Positions 7,707 through 15,640 are shown, counted from the first letter of the stretch. The stretch is DNA of 20,347 nt from Zygnema circumcarinatum (GCA_037447605.1 CM074810.1:1788013-1808359), one strand, 5' to 3'. Notes: a model not told the origin generated them from the sequence alone. A program made the numbers and translations.

Positions 7707-7794
7707 GGGAGACAAGGGAGGCATGGGCCAGGGCGAGGGAGGCAGGGGCAGGTGCAAGGGCAAGGACTCACCGCTGCTCAACTCCGCCGTCGTC

Positions 7795-8221
7795 ACTTCG
7801 CGTCCTCGCTGACCACTCTCCCGTGGTGCTTAGAGGTCCGTGAGGACGCGGTTGCCGCAAGGTGGGTGTTGTTGGTGGCAGAAAGAGAAACCCTAGAACT
7901 GTGCCAGCACTGAAACGCTGCTCTGCGCGGCGGCGGGTCGCGGCGTCCGGGCGGCGGCGGTGTGGCGCTCGCACGTGCGTGACGCGCATGGCGACAAGGC
8001 GGGGCACGATTCCTCATCGGCGGAAAGCTGGAATTTCGAAACGCAGGGCCTCCGGAGGCCCTGCGTTTCGGCGAGCAGAATTCAGAAATTTGGGGACATT
8101 TTTGTAACCTATTCCGCCGTACGGACGTGACACACAGGTTCGGGGGGAGCCGCGGTTTCCGACCCGAATTCTGCATTCGAAATCAATACCTTTTCGCCGG
8201 CGAAATCTTTCAATTCCGCCG
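7795..8221. other. GC-rich intergenic region right of the inverted duplication
   Basis: No credible gene. It holds a telomere-like AAACCCTAG (~7889), CpG-rich DNA at 7920-7990, the 34-bp palindrome at 8037-8070, the 14-bp palindrome TTTCGCCGGCGAAA (8192-8205), and GCCGTACGGACGTGACAC (8116-8133) with an ACGT core. Confidence 0.5.
8037..8070. repeat. Perfect 34-bp palindrome without loop
   Basis: The 17-base arm CGAAACGCAGGGCCTCC (8037-8053) is followed directly by its exact complement (8054-8070). It is GC-rich, so a very stable hairpin or cruciform. No T-run follows, so it is not a simple terminator. Confidence 0.95.
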
Positions 8222-8252
8222 GCGATGGTCAAGGTCTGACTCCCCCTAATAG
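8222..8252 (+). repeat. Dispersed 'GGTCAAGGTCTGACTCCCCC' family, copy D
   Basis: Plus-strand copy GCGATGGTCAAGGTCTGACT followed by CCCCCTAATAGGG. It is preceded by GAAATC and CAATTCCGCC, partly like the sequence flanking copy C. Here the palindrome is incomplete (AGGGAGAG instead of AGGGGGAGT). Confidence 0.75.
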
Positions 8253-9030
8253 GGAGAGAAGCTTGCGAACATTCAAAGGCAGTCGGTGGCCGCCGCCGTC
8301 GTCTACGTGACCCCACCGCGTGGCTGGACCGCTCCCGTTTGGAGCGTCCAAGGTCGCGCGGCCGTTGCATGCACTCGCATGCAGCCCGCTCCATGTGACT
8401 CGCCCTGTTGACGGCAGTTTCGCAGTACCGCACGACAGTCACACGTGTAAGACCACCACGTGGTACGTTTTCCTGCGCTTGAGGCACACCGCAACCGCCT
8501 CACGACACGCCCAAATCGTACGGCGGCCAATCACAGGTCAAGGCCGAATGACTCGCGGCGGAGAGGGCGGCAAAAAAAAATTGTCGTATGCGGCGTCTGT
8601 CGGCGCAGCTGGCAACGCGGCGGCGTAGAGAGCCGTCGCCGGTCAGAGGCCCGCCGGCGGACGGGGCCCTCACCGGGCAGCCGCAAGAAATTTCCGAAAA
8701 CAAGCCCGCGGCCGCGGGCGGGAGGGCCTCGCGAGAGGTGAAAACATTTTCAGTGCAGCGACCGACATTTAGAGCAATTGTGTTATTTCTTTTCGAATCA
8801 ACAGAAGAAAAAATGCAGTGTTTTTTTTTCCGCATGCATGCATGGCATGACATATGATACATCACGGCTCCATCATGCATACATGGCCAAGCCTCATCTA
8901 GATACCCGAGTGGAACATTCCATCATCCATTTGGAGTTTGCGGTCATCTTCACTATGAAATTATTTCCCAAAAGGAGCCCAACATTCGAAATTCTGTGGA
9001 GCCCGAGTCCCATAGAAAACTGCACAAGGA
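8253..9030. other. Intergenic region with G-box and RY motifs
   Basis: No supportable gene. Visible motifs: ACACGTGT at 8441-8448, the palindromic G-box ACCACGTGGT at 8455-8464, CCAAT at 8527-8531, and CATGCATGCATGG near 8833-8845. In plants G-boxes bind bZIP/bHLH factors and CATGCA elements bind B3 factors; function here is inferred only. Confidence 0.4.
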
Positions 9031-9270
9031 AAAGAGAAGCGAGAGAGGTGTAGGGAGGGCGAGATCGTAGAGAAGGAGAGAGAGAGGGGGGGGGGGGTAG
9101 GAGAGGGGAGAGTGAGGGAGAAAGGGAGAGGAAAAGAGGGAGAACGAGAGACACCAGATAGAAGGAGCGAGGGAAAGTCTGCGAGAGGGAGAAAGAGGGA
9201 AGCGAGCGAGGGGGAGAGAACGAGAGAGGGATGGGAAGGAGGAGTGAGGGAGAGAGAGAGAGAGACACAT
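9031..9270 (+). repeat. GA-rich homopurine tract
   Basis: Nearly all purines on the plus strand (GAGAGAGG, a G10 run near 9087-9097, GAGAGAGAGAGAGAGAC at the end). It lies downstream of the BLOS1 gene. Open frames through it are compositional artefacts. Confidence 0.85.
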
Positions 9271-9353
9271 TATGGTACACCAAAAGCTTTACACATTTTG
9301 CCCTGCTGGAACTCAGCAGAAGCCTCCTTTGATTGGGGTTCATTTTTGTGATT

Positions 9354-9359
9354 TTTATT
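9354..9359 (-). terminator. AATAAA polyadenylation signal overlapping the BLOS1 stop codon
   Basis: On the minus strand CAATAAAAATC contains both the last Gln codon CAA, the stop TAA and the hexamer AATAAA. If used, the 3'UTR would be very short. Confidence 0.5.
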
Positions 9360-9474
9360 GAACTTCGGAAGCAGCTTCCCCTCCGCCCGGGTTGGAGATC
9401 CGCTCCAAAGTGGCGGCCACTACTTGGAAATCGTAGTCAATCACTTTTATCCAATTCTCAAAGTCTCCAAGTTC
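9355..9474 (-). CDS. BLOC1S1: BLOC-1 subunit 1 (BLOS1/GCN5L1), last exon
   Basis: 39 codons plus TAA, starting after the acceptor CATGTGCAG|GAAC (AG at 9476-9475). The peptide ELGDFENWIKVIDYDF then VVAATLERI matches the conserved C-terminus of BLOS1 as I recall it (Arabidopsis EIGDFENWMKTMEFD, human EIGDVENWARSIELD). BLOS1 is a coiled-coil subunit of BLOC-1-type complexes at endosomes and lysosomes or vacuoles. The exon starts in phase 0, whereas exon 1 (10337-10232) ends in phase 1, so the two cannot be joined directly: at least one exon coding for the central ~65 residues is missing from the window. The C-terminal tail SNPGGGEAASEVQ is unlike the family and probably lineage-specific. Confidence 0.75.
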   Translation of the reverse strand, partial: ELGDFENWIKVIDYDFQVVAATLERISNPGGGEAASEVQ

Positions 9475-9499
9475 CTGCACATGCACGTTCGCGAGGGAG

Positions 9500-9755
9500 A
9501 AGTTGATGGGAGAGGGAGAGGGAGAGGGAAAGGGAGAGGAAGAGGGAGAGGGAGAGGGAGTGGGGGGGGAGAGGAAGGGAAGAGAGGGAGAGGAAGAAGC
9601 GGGAGGGAGAGAGAGGAGAGGGGCAGGGAGAGGGAGGACAAGGGCGAGGAAGGGAGGGGGAGGGAGAGTATGGGCGAGCGAGAGAAAGAAGTACCAAATA
9701 AGGCACAACGAGGAGGAGAGAGAGAGAGGGGGAGGGAGAAGGAGGAGGAGCCAAA
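9500..9755 (+). repeat. GGGAGA homopurine tract
   Basis: GGGAGAGGGAGAGG-type repeats on the plus strand; CCCTCT pyrimidine repeats on the minus (transcribed) strand, placed just upstream of the BLOS1 last-exon acceptor. Confidence 0.85.
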
Positions 9756-9844
9756 CCCATCCCTTCCAAATCATCCAGCTCAGGCAAACAGAACCCTAAA
9801 AACCGTGCTCCCGCACTACCCGAAACCTTGAACCCCGTCCGCGA

Positions 9845-10205
9845 TAAGCTCCCTCTCCCCCTTCCACACCTCCCTCTCCTCCCTTCCCATCACCCCTCCA
9901 CCTCTATTTCCCTAAAACCTCCCCAGTAAACCCCTCCCCCTCCCCCCCTGAACCCTTCCCCCTCTCCCCCTCCCCCCCCCTCCCCCTCCCCCCCTGAACC
10001 CTTCCCCCCTGAACCCTCCCCTCCCCTCCCCTCCCACTCCCCCCCTGAACCCTCACCCCCTGAACCCTTCCCCCCTGAACCCTCCCNNNNNNNNNNCACT
10101 CTCTTCACCTCTCTCTCCCTCCCCCCCCTCGCTCTCTCGCTCTCTCGCTCTCTCTACTCGTCCCTCTCTCTCTCTAGTCGCTCCTCTCTCCCTCTCTCTC
10201 TCGCT
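9845..10205 (-). repeat. CCCTCC / CCCTGAACC tract (homopurine on the minus strand)
   Basis: CCCTCCCC and CCCCCTGAACCCTTCC minisatellite-like repeats, then CTCTCTCG repeats. On the BLOS1 sense strand this is GA-rich and follows the exon 1 donor. It contains the assembly gap. Confidence 0.8.
10087..10096. other. Assembly gap (10 N)
   Basis: Ten N within CCCCCTGAACCCTCCC repeats. The true length of the gap is unknown, and it lies exactly where BLOS1 lacks its internal exons. Confidence 0.95.
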
Positions 10206-10231
10206 CTCGCTAGGGTTCCACGCCCACTCAC

Positions 10232-10337
10232 CAGCGGCCTCCTTTAGCAGCGCCTGTCTGTGGCCGTGCACGACCTGAAGCTCCGCGAACATGGCCCCCG
10301 CCTCCCGCCTTGCTCCCCCGCCCGCCGGCTTCTGCAT
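10232..10337 (-). CDS. BLOC1S1: BLOC-1 subunit 1 (BLOS1), first exon
   Basis: 35 codons plus one base, ending at the near-consensus donor GCTG|GTGAGT (GT at 10231-10230). After a short Gly/Arg leader (MQKPAGGGARREAGA) comes MFAELQVVHGHRQALLKEAA, which aligns with the start of the BLOS1 N-terminal helix as I recall it (human MLSRLLKEHQAKQNERKE, plant LLQLVQTHQQSSLKLREK). Met16 is the position that best matches the usual family start, so either ATG may be used. Similarity is modest, but position, strand and order relative to the clear last exon support it. Confidence 0.6.
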
Positions 10338-10347
10338 CGCCGCTCAG

Positions 10348-10625
10348 CACTAAACCCTAAACTCAAAAACCCTAAACCTAACACTAAACCCTTAACCGTG
10401 AACTCTTGAACTGGAAACCCTAAATTCTAACCTAAAACCCGACCCTACATGCTAAACCCTACACCCTAAAACCAAGAACCTGAACCGTGAACCTTTAAGA
10501 GGTCAGATTTGTTTTGTTCAATATGCCGTACATACTAAACCTTGAACCCTAAATCCGCAAGTGTATATCCTAAAACTTGACCCCTGAACCCTAGAACCTG
10601 AGTCCTGAACCCTGAATCCTAGTGC
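10348..10625. repeat. Degenerate telomere-like tract (CCCTAAA/CCCTGAA)
   Basis: About 280 bases of AAACCCTAAAC, CCTGAACC and CCTAAAAC strings without fixed period. The heptamer matches plant telomere repeats, but the arrangement is interstitial and decayed. It begins just upstream of the BLOS1 start codon. Confidence 0.8.
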
Positions 10626-11125
10626 TGCTTCCTAACGGAATCTATGTTACATCATAAGTTGTGCGTGAACCACTTTCATCTCGTCCAATTTTCATGTGTG
10701 ATTTCTTGTCAAGTTCTCAGGCCATGAACCTAACGATGAAAATCCCCTTCCTTTTGTCAATTTTGAAACACAAACCCTACATACTGAACCCCACTTTTGT
10801 ACGGTCGTACGGTACTCCGCAAATAGCCTGAAACCGACATGGACGGCAGTGAAAGAATTGTACTTTCCGTACTTCTTTTACGTACAGTACCACTTTTATC
10901 CTTTTGCGACGGGAAAAACGGAGGTTGCTTCTGCAGTATTACGACAGGTATTTCAGAAGAGGTACGACACATGGTGCAGATTCCGTGACGGCCCGTTCCA
11001 ACTGGCTTCAGAACTGGGTGCATAGAAGGGCATGGCTCCAGCGGGGAGGCGGCAAACGGCGCTCGGAGGAAGAGGACGGCGTCGCACGTACGAGCTTGGA
11101 AGTTGCAGCTGCCACGTGGCAAGGC
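10626..11125. other. Intergenic, no gene seen
   Basis: Mixed-composition DNA. A GTACGGTCGTACGGTAC palindrome-rich string lies at 10799-10815 and is shared with the hairpin arm in the MITE at 1918-1933. GCCACGTGGC, a palindromic G-box, lies at 11111-11120. Confidence 0.4.
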
Positions 11126-11203
11126 AGGGAGGGCTGGGCAGGGGCGGGAGGGGGAGAAATTGAGGAAGAGGAGGAAGGTGAAGGGGGAGGGAGATAGGAG
11201 GGG

Positions 11204-11237
<34 letters not shown>

Positions 11238-11543
11238 GAGAAGGGGAGAGGGAGGGAGGGGAGAGGAAGGGACGAGGAGATAGAGGGACGGAGAGAGAGA
11301 GGGAGAGAGAGCGAGTGTGGGAGAGGGAGGGAGGGGAGAGGGAGGGACGAGGAGATAGAGAGGGAGGGAGGGAGAGAGTGTTAAAGTGGGAGAGAGAGGG
11401 AGGGGGAGGGAAAGAGAGGGAGAGAGAGGCAAGGGGGGAAGAGGAGATAGAGAGGGAGAAAGAGGCGGGGAGAGAGAGGGGAATGAGAGTGAGAGAGGGA
11501 GTGAGAGAGGGGGAGAGAGTGGGGGAGGGAGAGAGAGAGGGAT
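11126..11543 (+). repeat. GA-rich homopurine tract
   Basis: GAGAGAGA and GGGAGGGAGG repeats, nearly free of pyrimidines on the plus strand. A ~65-base segment (GGGAGAGGGAGGGACGAGGAGATAGAG-type, about 11256 and 11332) is repeated. No gene. Confidence 0.85.
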
Positions 11544-12031
11544 AAAACGATACGATTGATGGCACGCATGATGTGAGGCTCTGCGGTCCTGCAGGTCAAC
11601 GGACAACGGTCAACGGTTTACTTTTTATTTTTAGATTTGTGAGCACCTTTGTTCACCTTATTTTACTTCCTGCTCGATTTATTTTTTTCGTTTTCCGTTT
11701 CAATTGTTTAATTTCGATTAACGGAAAGTTGATAATATTTCTATGGGCGTCCAGGGAACTCTGAATGTTGAACTTCTTCAGACTTCAAAACCCTAAAATC
11801 CTTAAGCCCTGAGAGCCCTATAGCCCTAAAACCTCTTGAATCCCTATTTTTTTTTTTAAACCAAAAAGGTTGAATTATCTGATAAAATCAACCCCTCTAC
11901 ATTCCGCTCATCGGTTTATTTTAACCTAATTTTCGTTTGAGTTGAATTTTTTCAACTTTGACCTTTTGACCTTTCTTCATTCTCTTCTCGATGAGCAGAA
12001 ACTCTTTACACCCCATTTGTACCCCAATTCA
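11544..12031. other. 5' region of the SAM-domain gene
   Basis: AT-rich with telomere-like AAACCCTAAAATCC (11789) and further CCCTAAA-type strings to 11845. A pyrimidine-rich stretch (11950-11990) ends at a plausible 3' splice site, CGATGAGCAG (AG at 11997-11998), so a non-coding or short upstream exon may exist before the ATG at 12032. Confidence 0.4.
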
Positions 12032-14926
12032 ATGGAACCTTTTCAAAATTTGAAACTGGGATCCCGAGAATCTGCCAAGAAGGCAAAACGGAATGCGGAA
12101 CTGGCTGACATGGAACGCCTCGAGGTCCTCAATAGCAGGAAAAAATCTATGAAGGCGAATTTGAGAGCGAAGAGGGCGAAATTAATTTCATATCTGCCCC
12201 CCTCTAAGGGGCAGTCTCCTTCGTCTATTTCGGGCAGCGGAAAAAGGAAAAATGTCGTTGGGAATATTAAGACGGCTTCCGCCAATACGACCGTGCCAGC
12301 TGGCGTATCTGTGGGAGTCGGTGTGGAGGGAGGGAGGAGCGATGGGCGTGAGGAGGAGGGAGGGGAGAGAGGTGGGAGAGAGAAGAGAGGAGAGAGAGGA
12401 GAGCGAGGAGAGGGAGGAGAGGGAGAGGCAACGGTGGAAGAAGAGCAGGGAGAAGAGGGAGAGGGAGAGGAGAATCGCGAGGAAGGAGAGGGAGAGGGAG
12501 AGGGAGAGAGAGAGGGGAAGCGCGAGAGAGGAGAAGAGAGAGAGAAGGGAGAGAGTGCTCTCACTTCCAGTGGGAAGAGAGTGAGGAGGCCGAGTGTGAG
12601 GTTGGGAGAGATAGGAGGGAGCCCAGCAGCAGAGGCTTTAGTGGGACCTTCAAACAAGAAAAAAACGCAAATTCGGGTAATTGCAAGTTCAAAAAGCGCA
12701 AGTTTAAATGCGGTTTTTGTAAATCCTCTACCACTCCCATTAGCTCCTCTCTCCCCCTTTTCTCTATCTTCTGTACCAACTTTCCCTCCTTCTCCCTCTC
12801 ACACTACTCCCTCTGTCCCTCGCCCCCTTTCTCTCCCACCTCCCTCTCCTCTCCCCCCCTCATCTCCTCCCCCGAAAGAAGCTGCAGGAGAGGCTCCGAA
12901 TTCGACTTTGGATCCATCTGTCGACCCCACTCGGCAATTATTTTTGAAGCCAAAAAATTTGAAAGCCCCAAATGGGTTTCCCAACCCCTCGAACTCCTTT
13001 CAATCAGAACACAAAATCGATATCGATAACTCGCAATTAGTGGAGACCAAGAACGAGTATTCCCCAAAGGAATCTTCCTCGCAGTCGCGTGGCGGCTGGA
13101 GTGAAGGCGAGAGCGTTTATATGTCGAGCCAGTTTTCTGAAAAAAATAAAAAAATGACTGCAAACGTATTTGAATTGCAGTCACTACCGCTTGTGCTCCC
13201 CAGGAACAGCGTCACGTCACAGCTAGTCAATGGGGAGGCGCCACGTGGCGGTGAGGGAGGGAAACAAGGAAGGGAGGTGGGAGGGAAGGAGGAGAGAGAA
13301 AAGGGAGGGAAGGGGTTGAGAGAGGGAGGGGTGGAGGGGGGAGAGGCAGAAGAGAGGAAGGAAAGAGGGGAGGGAGAGGATGGTGGAAGAGGAGGGGGAG
13401 AAGGGGGAGAGGCAGAAGAGAGGAAGGAGAGAGGGGAGGGAGAGGATGGTGGAAGAAGAGGGGGAGACGGGGGAGAGGCAGAAGAGAGGAAGGAGAGAGG
13501 GAAGGGAGAGGATGGTGGAAGAGGAGGGGGAGAGGGGGGAGAGGCAGAAGAGAGGAAGGAGAGAGGGGAGGGAGAGGATGGTGGAAGAGGAGGGGGAGAG
13601 GGGGGAGAGGGAGCAAAGCTGGGAGAGGAAGGAGTGGGGAGAGAGGAAACGGGAAGAGAGGGAGGAGGGGAGGAGATGAAGGGAGAAGAAACCAGAGGAG
13701 GAAGAGAAGGAATGAATGGGAGACAGGAATTGAAGGAAGAAAGCAGTTCTGGAAACGGTAGGAGTGAGGTTGGTTTGGAGACAGGAGGATTGGTGGAAAA
13801 GGGAGGAGCAAGAGGAGGAAGTGTAGGAGGGGCAGAGGGAGGAGAGGGAGGAGGAGGAGAGAGAGGAGGACAGGGAGGGAGTGAGAAGTTGGGGAGAGAG
13901 GGAGGAGGGCGGGAGGATAGGAAGGGAGAAGAGACGAGGAATGAGACGAGGGGAAAAGTAGGAAAGGAGGAAATGGAGGAAGGAAGCGGCCATGGGCGAG
14001 GGAGGGGAAAAAAAAGTGTGGAGGGACGAGGAGAGTGGGGAGAGGGAGGAGAAGAGGAGTGGCTGGGGAGAGTGGAAAGAGAAGGAGGACCAAGGGAGAG
14101 AAGGAGAGAAGTGAGGAAAAAGCAGCGGGAAGGGAGAGAGGTGCAACAGGAAATGGAGGGGAAAAGCATTCAGGGAAGAGGGAGGGAGGAGGGTTCTGTG
14201 GAGGGAGGTGGGGAAGAAGCCATGTATAGGAAGGCGGAAGGCAGGGAGAGGGAGGGGAAGGGAAAGAGGAAGGTGGGACCAGTTTCTAAAGCAGTCGAAA
14301 GGAAGAGTTTGAGGGAGAAGCAGGGAAGGGAGGGTTTAATGAGTAGTAAAAGCGAGAGGAAAAGTGAGCTTTTGAATGTGCTTGTAGAGGATGGAGAGGT
14401 GATCTTTGGTCCACAAGGGGTGAAGTTAGTGCGCAAGGAGGGGGAAAAAGTGGGAGAGAGAGCGGGAGAGGGAGGGAGAGAGGGAGAGGGAAAGAGAGAG
14501 GCAGGGGAACCGAAAAAGGTTGCGAGTTCAATCGAAGAAGAAGAAGTGGGGCCATCGGCCAATGAGGTGCCGACAGGTGGCTGCGATTCTGTACGAGAAA
14601 AGGCGGCAGACATGCCAGGTGGCGAGCTCCCATTGGTCGAAAGTGAGAGAGCAGCGGAAGCTTCTATGAGAGAGGAGCAAGTGAGGAAGTCGGAAGCTCT
14701 GATTGGGCAAAAAGGGGGTCTGAAAAACTGGCTTGAAAAATTGGGGCTTGAAAAGTATTACTCGATTTTATTAAGTAACGAAGTGGATGAAGAAGTGCTG
14801 CCTTTTCTCACAATGGAGGATTTGAAAGAGATGGGAATTTCGGCAGTCGGGGCAAGAAGGAAAATTTTCACTGCGATTTTGGAGCTTGGTGGGCTGAAAT
14901 TGGGGAAAGAATTGGCACTTGGGTGA
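12032..14926 (+). CDS. SAM-domain protein with giant Glu/Gly/Arg low-complexity region
   Basis: 964 codons from the first in-frame ATG; the frame is open further upstream but has no ATG there. Order: a basic N-terminal helix (residues ~10-57, with SRESAKKAKRNAELADMERL and KKSMKANLRAKRAK); GA-coded Glu/Gly/Arg-rich stretch (~110-178); a short motif KRVRRPSVRLGEIGG (~182-196) that I recall in plant SAM-domain proteins; a Pro/Ser-rich segment (~230-290); a second Glu/Gly/Arg-rich expansion (~405-860) holding four exact-period 22-residue repeats; and a C-terminal SAM domain (~899-955: NWLEKLGLEKYYSILLSNEV, then MEDLKEMGISAVGARRKI). SAM domains form protein or RNA contacts. Uninterrupted frame through ~2.4 kb of biased sequence plus conserved blocks at both ends support a real single coding exon. 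Cellular role unknown; probably nuclear given its charge. Confidence 0.8.
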   Translation: MEPFQNLKLGSRESAKKAKRNAELADMERLEVLNSRKKSMKANLRAKRAKLISYLPPSKGQSPSSISGSGKRKNVVGNIKTASANTTVPAGVSVGVGVEGGRSDGREEEGGERGGREKRGERGERGEGGEGEATVEEEQGEEGEGEENREEGEGEGEGEREGKRERGEEREKGESALTSSGKRVRRPSVRLGEIGGSPAAEALVGPSNKKKTQIRVIASSKSASLNAVFVNPLPLPLAPLSPFSLSSVPTFPPSPSHTTPSVPRPLSLPPPSPLPPSSPPPKEAAGEAPNSTLDPSVDPTRQLFLKPKNLKAPNGFPNPSNSFQSEHKIDIDNSQLVETKNEYSPKESSSQSRGGWSEGESVYMSSQFSEKNKKMTANVFELQSLPLVLPRNSVTSQLVNGEAPRGGEGGKQGREVGGKEEREKGGKGLREGGVEGGEAEERKERGEGEDGGRGGGEGGEAEERKERGEGEDGGRRGGDGGEAEERKERGKGEDGGRGGGEGGEAEERKERGEGEDGGRGGGEGGEGAKLGEEGVGREETGREGGGEEMKGEETRGGREGMNGRQELKEESSSGNGRSEVGLETGGLVEKGGARGGSVGGAEGGEGGGGERGGQGGSEKLGREGGGREDRKGEETRNETRGKVGKEEMEEGSGHGRGRGKKSVEGRGEWGEGGEEEWLGRVEREGGPRERRREVRKKQREGREVQQEMEGKSIQGRGREEGSVEGGGEEAMYRKAEGREREGKGKRKVGPVSKAVERKSLREKQGREGLMSSKSERKSELLNVLVEDGEVIFGPQGVKLVRKEGEKVGERAGEGGREGEGKREAGEPKKVASSIEEEEVGPSANEVPTGGCDSVREKAADMPGGELPLVESERAAEASMREEQVRKSEALIGQKGGLKNWLEKLGLEKYYSILLSNEVDEEVLPFLTMEDLKEMGISAVGARRKIFTAILELGGLKLGKELALG
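13343..13606 (+). repeat. Four tandem 66-bp units inside the SAM-domain CDS
   Basis: GAGGCAGAAGAGAGGAAGGA recurs at 13343, 13409, 13475 and 13541, exactly 66 bases apart, so the frame is kept. Each unit encodes EAEERKERGEGEDGGRGGGE plus two Gly. Copies differ at a few positions (e.g. GRRGGD in the second, ERGKGE in the third). Confidence 0.9.
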
Positions 14927-14980
14927 GAAGTGGGAAAAGGATTTAAAAAAACATATATGAAAAATGTTAAAAAGGAAGGA

Positions 14981-15086
14981 AATAAAAGGGTATGTCTGAG
15001 GAATTTACTTAAGTCGAAGGCTGAGAAACATTTCCTTTTTTGTTTCTGGTGGTCTTTCGTTTACTTTTTTTTTTTTCTGAAATAAA
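14981..15086 (+). terminator. Candidate polyadenylation signals of the SAM-domain gene
   Basis: AATAAA occurs at 14981-14986 (55 bases after the stop) and at 15081-15086, the latter preceded by a T-rich run and followed by GTTTTATCTGTGTTTTC, a GU/U-rich context. The second looks more favourable. Confidence 0.5.
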
Positions 15087-15640
15087 GTTTTATCTGTGTT
15101 TTCTTTTCTTTCATTATATGTGGCAAAAGTTGCTATAGTTGGTATCAAAATTTTATGTCCATCAAAGCCTTGTATTTCGCGGTTTAGGGGTACAACTACG
15201 TAAAGGCGTTTTTCTGGACAGATGTGGAGATTTTAATTGTTCTGATTTGTCTCGATTTTCAATAGAAGCAGAGAATTTTTTTTATATTGTTTTTGGTAAT
15301 ATCATCCGCCCACCACACCTAAAAAAATGAAAATGGCAATCACGAACAAAAATCTCGCAACATTTTTAGTGAAATTTTCAAAAATTGTCCGTCATAGCGT
15401 CTTTGTTATACAAAACCGTTTTGAATTTTTTCAATTTCAAGTTCGATTTCGGCCATTCATTCCAGCGACGGGCCACAAAACTTCGTTCCTTCGAACCTGC
15501 ACACAAACAGCCCAATGAAAACTTAATACGGAAGAACATTTGATAGAAATTGATTCAATAAAAAGAACAAGAATAAACAAAATAAGAAAAAACAGTAGAT
15601 TCAATAGCACCACTTGCAAGCTACTCCATAACCTATCTCT
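15087..15640. other. AT-rich intergenic DNA
   Basis: No gene, repeat family or motif that I can support. Short open frames here lack recognisable features. Confidence 0.45.

Larger units (their letters stand above)
4360..7794. other. 3.4-kb inverted duplication carrying tRNA-Cys-like genes and CTG/CAG repeats
   Basis: The outermost ~115 bp on each side are near-identical inverted copies: GACGACGGCGGA at 4360 matches the reverse complement ending at 7794, and both continue through TTGAGCAGCGGTGAGTCC into CCTTGCC-type repeats. Moving inward, each arm holds, in mirror order, a long CTG (or CAG) tract, GCATTCC repeats, a TGTGTGTATGA segment, a tRNA-Cys-like gene and a conserved ~110-base AT-rich tail. 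A second shorter unit follows on each side (left with a tRNA at 5637-5707, right truncated before the tRNA at 6513). The central ~700 bp is not duplicated. It could be a foldback-type element or a segmental inverted duplication; no target duplication or transposase is visible. Confidence 0.75.
9475..10231 (-). other. BLOS1 intron region with missing internal exon(s)
   Basis: Between the two visible BLOS1 exons only low-complexity DNA and one short unique stretch (9760-9845) are seen; no sequence resembling the central BLOS1 helix (NVGVEEAFVNE-like, KQTNQWL-like) could be found in any minus-strand frame. Plus-strand composition switches from GA-rich (9500-9755) to CT-rich (9845-10200). Confidence 0.55.

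Noticed and set aside
4319-7843. Poly-Leu/Phe/Cys and poly-Ser/Arg open frames of 200-300 codons
   Set aside because: They are translations of impure CTG/CAG repeats and are open in several frames and on both strands; no conserved domain.
8320-8628. A ~100-residue plus-strand protein in the G-box region
   Set aside because: Overlapping frames of similar length exist on both strands in this GC-rich DNA, and none shows a recognisable domain.
10348-10625. Chromosome-end telomere
   Set aside because: CCCTAAA-like units are degenerate, have no fixed period and are flanked by genes on both sides.
9031-11543. Glu/Arg- or Ser/Pro-rich proteins in the GA/CT tracts
   Set aside because: All frames in homopurine or homopyrimidine DNA are open by composition; no conserved sequence or splice logic.
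11942-12031. Upstream extension of the SAM-domain protein
   Set aside because: The extra 30 codons begin at TTG and contain a likely pyrimidine tract and 3' splice site; the first in-frame ATG is 12032.
13117-14169. 350-codon minus-strand frame opposite the SAM-domain gene
   Set aside because: It consists of Pro/Ser/Leu encoded by the complement of the homopurine tract. The plus frame has conserved blocks at both ends, this one has none.
15139-15330. Small protein downstream of the SAM-domain gene
   Set aside because: Short, AT-rich, no conserved features; more likely 3' flanking DNA.
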